NCBI GenBank assembly: GCA_947505565.1 | Contig: CANNLB010000001.1 | Span: 1 to 18,397 of the forward strand | From: Acidobacteriota bacterium | GTDB lineage: Bacteria > Acidobacteriota > Terriglobia > Bryobacterales > Bryobacteraceae | Direction of reading: 5' to 3' | DNA length: 18,397 bases | Part shown: in pieces, positions 14,030 through 18,397 of the stretch | Layout: every line of letters starts with the position of its first letter | How positions within the stretch are numbered: position 1 is the stretch's first letter | The notes under the pieces: generated by a model | Databases searched by the model: none | What the model was told of the DNA's origin: nothing | Seen by the model: the letters and a program-made list of their open reading frames with translations, nothing else | Translations under genes and position numbers: made by a program

Positions 14030-14969
14030 TCCTTTCAATCCGAAAAACCTTGCGCGGCCCCGATGGGACGACCGAGCCCTCAAAAGCACAAGCCGAGTTG
14101 AGGCTCCCGGTCAAAGGTGCACTCAGTGCGGACTCGAGCGCAATGACATCGCCCACTTGCAGACGGGCAATGTCAGCGAGCGCGATACTGTTTCCTTCCA
14201 GCTTCACCTCGAAATCCAACATCACTCCGCCGAGTTTTTCCAGCCGACGTTTTCTCGCGGCACGGGAAGCCGAACCGGTTACCGTATGGGAGGCGACCGC
14301 ATCGGAAGCACTAAAATATGCCGATTCAAAGGGTGCCATCGCCAGGAACGCGCTGCAAATGCCGTCGGCGAAGGTGATCTGAAACTTTGCGAAAGAAGTT
14401 CGTCCTTCCGGACCCATAGATTGCTCCAGTTGACGGTTGGGGATGATCCCAAAGGAGGCGTCCGGAGTGCCCTTGTCGTTGCCAACGGCGGGAGGTGGAA
14501 ACAGAACGTGTCCGGTTTTGAAGATCAGATCCTGTAGAAACTGACACTCCAATTCGCTCACGTCGCGGGAGATTGGCACGGCCTTCTGGACGGAGCCGCC
14601 GAGGAGGCACTCCAAGAGCAGGCCAGCTGCGACAGGCTCAAACCAGATGGCGCTAAACCCTCCATTGGCAGCCTCCGTGCGATATCCTGTCACTCCGCCT
14701 GAACCTCTCCGTTCGAGCACTTCGCCCCACCGAACAGTGCCCGACTCCCCCATCTTGACCGCGATATCGCCTCCCAGTCCGAAGGAAAGCAATTCTTCCA
14801 ACGCCCCGCAGGCACCGGCCATTTTTGAACGCCACTCTTCCTCCGTCCGGGAGTCGCCCGCCGAGAGACGATCCGCGTTAGGAACACGCGCAAATACGCC
14901 GTCGCCGCCGACCGGCAACGGTTCCGCAGAGCCATTTTCCGACACTTCAAATTCCGACAGACTAGCCAT
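14010..14969 (-). CDS. Divergent FliM-like motor switch protein
   Basis: The C-terminal SpoA domain (about 243-318) is unmistakable: LEKLGGVMLDFEVKLEGNSI, then ALADIARLQVGDVIALES. This is the part of FliM that joins FliN in the C-ring. The middle (about 50-230) follows the FliM/CheC layout loosely, including LLLECLLGGSVQ and RDVSELECQFLQDL, which align with the usual FGGxG and REFTxIE segments. Two expected motifs are missing: the N-terminal CheY-binding LSQxEIDALL is not evident in MASLSEFEVSENGSAE, and the FliG-binding GGxG is GGSV here. Length (319) is right for FliM. The gene is reversed relative to its neighbours, has its own sigma-28-like promoter, and overlaps the orphan ORF by 20 bp. 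It may be the only FliM or a late-expressed paralogue; the window does not show another fliM. Confidence 0.75.
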   Translation of the reverse strand: MASLSEFEVSENGSAEPLPVGGDGVFARVPNADRLSAGDSRTEEEWRSKMAGACGALEELLSFGLGGDIAVKMGESGTVRWGEVLERRGSGGVTGYRTEAANGGFSAIWFEPVAAGLLLECLLGGSVQKAVPISRDVSELECQFLQDLIFKTGHVLFPPPAVGNDKGTPDASFGIIPNRQLEQSMGPEGRTSFAKFQITFADGICSAFLAMAPFESAYFSASDAVASHTVTGSASRAARKRRLEKLGGVMLDFEVKLEGNSIALADIARLQVGDVIALESALSAPLTGSLNSACAFEGSVVPSGPRKVFRIERIISRLP

Positions 14970-14997
14970 GCGTTTAGAATCCCCGACGTCCCTTTAC

Positions 14998-15026
14998 TAA
15001 TCGGCTGCCCCGTCCGTTCACTTTAG
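14998..15026 (-). promoter_or_regulatory. Sigma-28-like promoter for the fliM-like gene
   Basis: On the minus strand: CTAAA (15026-15022), a 16-bp spacer, then GCCGATTA (15005-14998), matching 7 of 8 bases of the FliA -10 consensus. Expected start near 14991, about 22 nt before the ATG at 14969. It lies back to back with the flbD promoter. Confidence 0.65.
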
Positions 15027-15048
15027 CGTCGCAAACTACTTCTTCTCC

Positions 15049-15077
15049 CTAAACAAAATCACACCTTATTGCGATAT
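15049..15077 (+). promoter_or_regulatory. Sigma-28-like promoter for flbD-motA-motB
   Basis: CTAAA (15049-15053), a 16-bp spacer and TGCGATAT (15070-15077). Expected start near 15084. An upstream ATG at 15076 lies inside this -10, so if the promoter is real, flbD must start at 15103. The arrangement places the stator genes in the late class, as in most flagellar hierarchies. Confidence 0.6.
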
Positions 15078-15102
15078 GGAGACCCAGCTTCAAGAAAAAC
15101 CA

Positions 15103-15306
15103 ATGATCCATCTTACCCGGCTAAACCAAAACGCGCTGGTTGTGAACTCAGACCTGATCGAGCATATAGAGACGACACCGGACACCTTACTCTCGCTGAC
15201 CACCGGGCAGAAGTTCGTTGTGCAGGAGTCGGTTGACGAAGTCGTTCGCCGGGTTGTCGCCTTCCGGCGCTCCATTCTAGCGGGCAACGTCATGGGCCAG
15301 GATTAG
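15103..15306 (+). CDS. flbD: FlbD-family small flagellar protein
   Basis: Starting at 15103 the 67-residue product reads MIHLTRLNQNALVVNSDLIE, then HIETTPDTLLSLTTGQKFVV, QESVDEVVRRVVAF, matching the FlbD/swarming-motility small protein family along its whole length. Its molecular role is unknown; the gene is frequently found immediately upstream of motA-motB, as here. An in-frame ATG at 15076 would add nine residues, but family starts are at MI-x-LTRLN and 15076 falls within a likely promoter -10. The ribosome-binding site before 15103 is weak (AAGAAA). This family is distinct from the Caulobacter regulator also called FlbD. Confidence 0.85.
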   Translation: MIHLTRLNQNALVVNSDLIEHIETTPDTLLSLTTGQKFVVQESVDEVVRRVVAFRRSILAGNVMGQD

Positions 15307-15325
15307 GCGGACGGAGGAACGAAAA

Positions 15326-16180
15326 ATGGCGAGGGCAGAAGGGAAGAGCAAAAAGGGCGGAAGGAAGATCGACTTCGCTACAGTCGGAGGGGTGTTGGTG
15401 GCCCTCGGTGCCATCGTGGGAGGGTTGATCCTGGAAGGCGGTAAGATCTCCGATATTACACAGGTGACCGCGGCACTAATCGTCATCGGAGGCACGCTGG
15501 GTGCCGTGATGGTCAACACCCCTATGTCTGTATTGATCGGTGGGCTCAAGAAGCTACCGGACTTGTTTCTGGAAGCCACTCATGATTCGGCTGAAACGAT
15601 CGATGTAATTGTTACGCTCTCCGGCACCGCGCGGAAAGGTGGTATTGTCTCGCTGGAATCGGACGTGGATCAACTCCAGGATCCCTTCCTAAAGAAAGCG
15701 CTTTCACTCGCCGTTGACGGTACGGATCTCTTAGAGATTCGCAAGATGATGGAATTCGAAATCATCGCTGAAGAAGAGCACTCCGAGGCCGAGGCGAAGG
15801 TGTACGAATCCGCAGGCGGCTATGCTCCAACCATCGGAATCATCGGTGCGGTGCTGGGGCTCATTCAAGTGATGAAGCATCTGGAGAACATTGATGAAGT
15901 CGGTCATGGCATCGCGGTCGCGTTCGTGGCGACCGTCTATGGTGTCGCCGCGGCGAATATTTTCTTCCTGCCCGCGGCGAATAAACTAAAGGCGCGGGCC
16001 TCTCATTCGGTCCGAATGAAAGAAATGGCGCTAGAAGGAGTGTGTAGTTTGGCAGAAGGGATGAATCCCAAGCTGATTCGAATGAAACTGGAAGGCATTG
16101 TAAAAACACCGCACGTCAAAGCGGCCACAAAAGGGAAAGAGGGGGCTGCCGGCGGCGGGCCTGCGACCGCGGAGAACTAG
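15326..16180 (+). CDS. motA: Flagellar stator protein MotA
   Basis: MotA is the pentameric part of the stator that drives rotation through ion flow. Four membrane segments are visible: about 17-36 (FATVGGVLVALGAIVGGLIL), 47-63, 167-183 (APTIGIIGAVLGLIQVM) and 195-216 (GIAVAFVATVYGVAAANIFF). The cytoplasmic loop between the second and third holds the family pattern (FLKKALSLAVDGTDLLEIRK, EFEIIAEEEH), with the charged residues that contact FliG. The Pro in YAPTIG is the conserved one near the channel. The tail is basic then Gly/Ala-rich. 284 residues, normal. It has GGAGGAA shortly before the ATG, follows flbD by 19 bp and precedes motB by 7 bp. Confidence 0.95.
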   Translation: MARAEGKSKKGGRKIDFATVGGVLVALGAIVGGLILEGGKISDITQVTAALIVIGGTLGAVMVNTPMSVLIGGLKKLPDLFLEATHDSAETIDVIVTLSGTARKGGIVSLESDVDQLQDPFLKKALSLAVDGTDLLEIRKMMEFEIIAEEEHSEAEAKVYESAGGYAPTIGIIGAVLGLIQVMKHLENIDEVGHGIAVAFVATVYGVAAANIFFLPAANKLKARASHSVRMKEMALEGVCSLAEGMNPKLIRMKLEGIVKTPHVKAATKGKEGAAGGGPATAEN

Positions 16181-16187
16181 TTTTCCA

Positions 16188-17021
16188 ATGCGCCGACGCT
16201 ACAAACATGCCGCGCATGAGAATCACGAGCGATGGCTCATTTCATACGCCGACTTTATCACGCTCCTTTTCGCCTTTTTTGTTGTCATGTTCGCCTCGTC
16301 CCAGACCGACAAGACGAAGGCTAGGCAAATTTCCGAGTCCGTCACCAAGGCTCTCGAAGAGAGTTCTATCTCCCACGCCGCTGCGGCAGTAGTCAAAGTA
16401 CTGGGCGGAACAGTGGACGACAAAGGCCAAGGAAATGCGCAGATGAAGGGACCTGGCGGTGCGCAAAAGGCCGCCAAGGAAACGCCACCCGATCAGGTTG
16501 TTGAACTTCTGCCCTCCTTGAAACTGCTTTCGAAAGAGCTGGAGCGAGAGATTGCTTCCGGCAAAGTGGAAGTTACCCTGGAAGCCCGGGGCCTCATAAT
16601 CAGCCTGAAGGAGGCTATCCTCTATGCGAGCGGCAGTAATGAATTGGAGGATGCTGGGATACCTGTAATCAAAAAGGTCGCCGCCGCCGTACGCGCGGTT
16701 CCGAATCCGATTCGCCTGGAAGGTCATACCGACTCGATACCCATCCACACGGCCCGTTTCCACAATAACTGGGAGTTATCGTCCGCCCGCGCCGTCAGCA
16801 TGTTGGAGATTTTAGAAGTTGAGTTCGATGTGCCGGCTGGTCGCATGGCAGTGGTTGGGTATGCCGATACTGTGCCCATCGGAGATAACGGAAAGCCGGA
16901 GGGTAGGGCGAGGAATCGGCGAGTAGACGTTGCCATCTTAAGTCAAATAGGCCTTCAGGCGTCACCGAAGCCCACGGTGGGCGGAAGCCACGACCCCAGC
17001 GCCAGAAAGAAGGCCGACTAG
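16188..17021 (+). CDS. motB: Flagellar stator protein MotB
   Basis: MotB anchors the stator to peptidoglycan and carries the ion-binding aspartate. One membrane segment (about 17-38) starts RWLISYADFITLLFAFFVVM; Asp22 in YADF is the conserved ion site. A plug/linker region follows, Gln/Gly/Lys-rich around 78-100. The OmpA-like domain (about 140-265) includes LEGHTDSIPI, NNWELSSARA and PEGRARNRRVDVAI, the peptidoglycan-binding signature. 277 residues. The segment around Asp22 looks more like proton-type MotB than PomB, but this is only a sequence impression. The tail after 265 is short and basic. The ribosome-binding site is weak (GGAG within the end of motA), suggesting coupling. Confidence 0.95.
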   Translation: MRRRYKHAAHENHERWLISYADFITLLFAFFVVMFASSQTDKTKARQISESVTKALEESSISHAAAAVVKVLGGTVDDKGQGNAQMKGPGGAQKAAKETPPDQVVELLPSLKLLSKELEREIASGKVEVTLEARGLIISLKEAILYASGSNELEDAGIPVIKKVAAAVRAVPNPIRLEGHTDSIPIHTARFHNNWELSSARAVSMLEILEVEFDVPAGRMAVVGYADTVPIGDNGKPEGRARNRRVDVAILSQIGLQASPKPTVGGSHDPSARKKAD

Positions 17022-17092
17022 TTTCAGAGACCCTGTCCAGGAGGCTTCCCAATAGGTGATGAACGTCGCTGTGACGGCCACGAGGGCAGAGG

Positions 17093-17138
17093 GGCTGGGT
17101 CTAACCGGCAAGGTCTGCTAACAGAAAATCACCCAGCC
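17093..17138 (+). other. Structured RNA element after motB: 8-bp perfect hairpin with an inner stem
   Basis: GGCTGGGT (17093-17100) pairs perfectly with ACCCAGCC (17131-17138). Within the 30-nt loop, TCTG (17114-17117) pairs with CAGA (17122-17125) around CTAA. A small hairpin CGTC-5-GACG lies a little upstream (about 17064-17076). No good T-run follows, so a classic terminator is doubtful. It may be the 3' end of the motB message or a processed RNA. This sits in the 272-bp gene-free stretch 17022-17293, which otherwise holds only the fliC promoter and leader. Confidence 0.4.
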
Positions 17139-17182
17139 GCATTTCGTCGTACGTTTCGAAGCGTAGCTCTATTTTTCCGAAT

Positions 17183-17210
17183 CTAAAAGTCGCAATTTGT
17201 TTCGAGATAG
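17183..17210 (+). promoter_or_regulatory. Sigma-28-like promoter for flagellin fliC
   Basis: CTAAA (17183-17187), a 15-bp spacer and CGAGATAG (17203-17210). The GATA core fits the FliA -10, the first three bases do not. An AT-rich stretch (ATTTTT) just upstream could act as an UP element. Expected start near 17217, giving a leader of about 77 nt. Confidence 0.6.
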
Positions 17211-17239
17211 TAGGCGTTCCCAAAAAGAAAACCTGATTG

Positions 17240-17283
17240 CTCCGAAAGCGAGAGCCAGGAAATTAAAACCAACCCTTTCGGAG
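17240..17283 (+). promoter_or_regulatory. Leader hairpin masking the fliC ribosome-binding site
   Basis: CTCCGAAAG (17240-17248) is perfectly complementary to CTTTCGGAG (17275-17283), a 9-bp stem closing a 26-nt loop. The right arm contains the first GGAG of the Shine-Dalgarno run GGAGGAG (17280-17286), which lies 7 nt before the ATG. The loop carries CAGGA (17256-17260), a second GGA. Two GGA motifs, one at the ribosome-binding site, are the layout of CsrA-controlled flagellin leaders; that link is inference. Confidence 0.6.
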
Positions 17284-17293
17284 GAGAAACATC

Positions 17294-18118
17294 ATGTCGT
17301 ATTCAATTCAGACCAATGTGAGCTCGATCATGGCTCAGGAAAACCTGCGGGTTAACGGCGACTTTCAGAGCCGTACGATTAACCGCCTGACCTCGGGTTA
17401 TCGCATCAACTCGTCCGGTGACGACGCTGCCGGCTTGGCTGTCGCCAATAAGCTCCGCAGCGGCAACGCCGAACTTCAGCAGGGTGTTCGCAATGCCAAC
17501 GACGGCATCAGCACCCTTCAGATCATCGACGGCGGCCTGAACAATATCTCCAAGATCCTGGACCGCTTGAAGACCCTCGCCACTCAGTCGGCTTCCGCCA
17601 CCTTCGGTGGTGACCGCACGACCGTCGACAACGAATTTCAAACCCTGCTCGGCGAAATTGATCGCCAGTCCGCTAGTATCGGACTCAACACGGGCGGTGC
17701 GAGTGCGGTCTCGCTCAGTGTCTACATTGGCGGCGGAAACAACCAAGCGAACTCGAAAGTGACGGTTGATCTGAGTGCGGCGCAGTCCGACTCGACCGGC
17801 TTGGGCCTCGCGAGCATCGCAGTCCTCACCGGGGCAGGCGCACTTTCAGCGCTCACCGCCATTGATGCGGCAACCGCAACGCTCGGCCAATCCCAGGGCT
17901 CTGTCGGTATTGGCCAGAGCAACCTGGAGTACGCTGTTCAGTTGGCGCAGTCGCAGATATCCGGCTTCTCCGCCGCCGAGTCCCGCATTCGCGACGCCGA
18001 TATTGCCGCTGAAGCCGGCAACCTTAGCAAGTCCCAGACCCTGCAGCAGGCTTCGGTGGCGGCGATGTCCCAAGCCAATTCTGCTCCGCAGGCCCTGCTC
18101 GCGCTTTTCCGCGGCTAA
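17294..18118 (+). CDS. fliC: Flagellin FliC, short form
   Basis: Flagellin is the filament subunit. The 274-residue product keeps both conserved ends: NVSSIMAQENLRVN, INRLTSGYRINSSGDDAAGL and NANDGISTLQIIDGGLNNIS at the N-terminus, and ESRIRDADIAAEAGNLSKSQ, then TLQQASVAAMSQANSAPQAL, LALFRG at the C-terminus. Between about 135 and 195 there is only a small Gly/Ser/Ala-rich D1 extension, so surface domains D2/D3 are absent. This short type is common outside the enteric bacteria. It has the strongest ribosome-binding site in the window (GGAGGAG), its own sigma-28-like promoter, a leader hairpin and a terminator. Codon choice appears more uniform than in its neighbours (many GGC, CTC/CTG, CGC), as expected for an abundant protein. 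Confidence 0.97.
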   Translation: MSYSIQTNVSSIMAQENLRVNGDFQSRTINRLTSGYRINSSGDDAAGLAVANKLRSGNAELQQGVRNANDGISTLQIIDGGLNNISKILDRLKTLATQSASATFGGDRTTVDNEFQTLLGEIDRQSASIGLNTGGASAVSLSVYIGGGNNQANSKVTVDLSAAQSDSTGLGLASIAVLTGAGALSALTAIDAATATLGQSQGSVGIGQSNLEYAVQLAQSQISGFSAAESRIRDADIAAEAGNLSKSQTLQQASVAAMSQANSAPQALLALFRG

Positions 18119-18120
18119 CC

Positions 18121-18149
18121 CTAAACCTCTCGGTGAATCGGGCCGATCT
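18121..18149 (+). promoter_or_regulatory. Sigma-28-like promoter for fliD, overlapping the fliC terminator
   Basis: CTAAA (18121-18125), a 16-bp spacer and GCCGATCT (18142-18149), 6 of 8 matches to the FliA -10. It begins 2 bp after the fliC stop. The -10 lies within the left arm and loop of the terminator hairpin. Expected start near 18156, about 38 nt before the fliD GTG. Confidence 0.55.
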
Positions 18150-18178
18150 TACTAGAGCGGCTCGATTCTATTTTTCTT
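18135..18178 (+). terminator. Rho-independent terminator after fliC
   Basis: An 11-bp stem, GAATCGGGCCG (18135-18145) with CGGCTCGATTC (18158-18168), has one G-U pair. The inner TCT/AGA can pair further around a tetraloop. A T-rich tract follows at once (18169-18178, TATTTTTCTT). This fits a strong intrinsic terminator for the abundant flagellin message. Confidence 0.8.
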
Positions 18179-18193
18179 GATTGGGAGAAGCCT

Positions 18194-18397
18194 GTGGCGA
18201 CTAAAAGCGCAACCTTTACCGGAACCAGTCAGTACTCGGCTGACTTCACTCAGATTATCAATCGGGCGGTCGCAATCGCCTCGTTGCCGATTTCTCAATT
18301 GAATAATCAGAAGAACGCAATGAGTTCCCAGTCCAGCGCGATCAAGTCGATGCAGGATCAGTTCGGCAAGCTGGGCGGCGCAATTACAGATCGGAAG
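18194..18397 (+). CDS. fliD: Filament cap protein FliD, N-terminal part only (runs off the window)
   Basis: FliD caps the filament tip and guides flagellin folding. Only the first 68 codons are present. The frame starts at a GTG with GGGAG at 6-nt spacing. The residues TSQYSADFTQIINRAVAIAS, then LPISQLNNQKNAMSSQSSAI match the FliD N-terminal region, which combines a flagellar-type D0 helix with the LPIxQLxxQ segment. It directly follows fliC, a common arrangement. The rest of the gene lies beyond 18397. Confidence 0.85.
   Translation, partial: MATKSATFTGTSQYSADFTQIINRAVAIASLPISQLNNQKNAMSSQSSAIKSMQDQFGKLGGAITDRK

Noticed and set aside
17022..17293. Cyclic-di-GMP riboswitch before fliC
   Set aside because: The conserved GEMM core strings were not found; only simple hairpins are visible.

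Overview
The window is almost entirely flagellar: 21 genes for the distal rod, P/L rings, export gate, C-ring, hook-filament junction, stator, filament and their regulators. Protein types and gene order (flgK-flgL beside flgM and a FlgN-like gene, flbD-motA-motB, flhA-flhF-fliA, a flagellin with almost no variable domain) together with moderately GC-rich coding suggest a motile, diderm, soil-type bacterium. The presence of FlgH and FlgI shows an outer membrane and a peptidoglycan layer to cross. My best guess is Acidobacteriota of the Solibacter/Bryobacter type. That is inference from protein flavour only; no rRNA or other marker is present.

Layout. (1) 1-4098, plus strand: 5'-incomplete flgG, flgA, flgH, flgI and a rod-binding flgJ-like gene, tightly packed. 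(2) fliS on the minus strand (4076-4570), its 3' end overlapping the flgJ-like gene by 23 bp. (3) A 196-bp divergent control region holding two perfect inverted repeats, then a sigma-54-type enhancer-binding activator. (4) flhA, flhF, fliA (sigma-28), fliN and a small membrane protein with a helix-turn-helix-like tail, all plus. (5) flgM, flgN-like, flgK, flgL, plus. (6) A 67-codon orphan ORF behind a very good sigma-28-like promoter. (7) A divergent fliM-like gene on the minus strand. (8) flbD, motA, motB, plus. (9) A 272-bp leader region, then flagellin fliC, a terminator, and the start of fliD, which runs off the window.

How it fits together. The activator probably starts the cascade with sigma-54. 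FliA then transcribes late genes while FlgM holds it back until the hook is complete. Five sites share the pattern CTAAA, a 15-16 bp spacer and an 8-mer with a GAT core. They sit before the orphan ORF, fliM-like, flbD-motAB, fliC and fliD, and a weaker sixth site sits before fliS. These outline the late regulon directly in the sequence.

Most unusual points: a 9-bp perfect hairpin that buries the flagellin ribosome-binding site; a fliM-like gene with a sigma-28 promoter that lacks the recognisable CheY- and FliG-binding motifs; a fliD promoter embedded in the fliC terminator; helically phased TCCT motifs and palindromes upstream of the activator; the sigma-28-driven orphan ORF; and disrupted reading frame in the first 90 bases of flgG. 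No mobile element, CRISPR array, tRNA or rRNA was seen.
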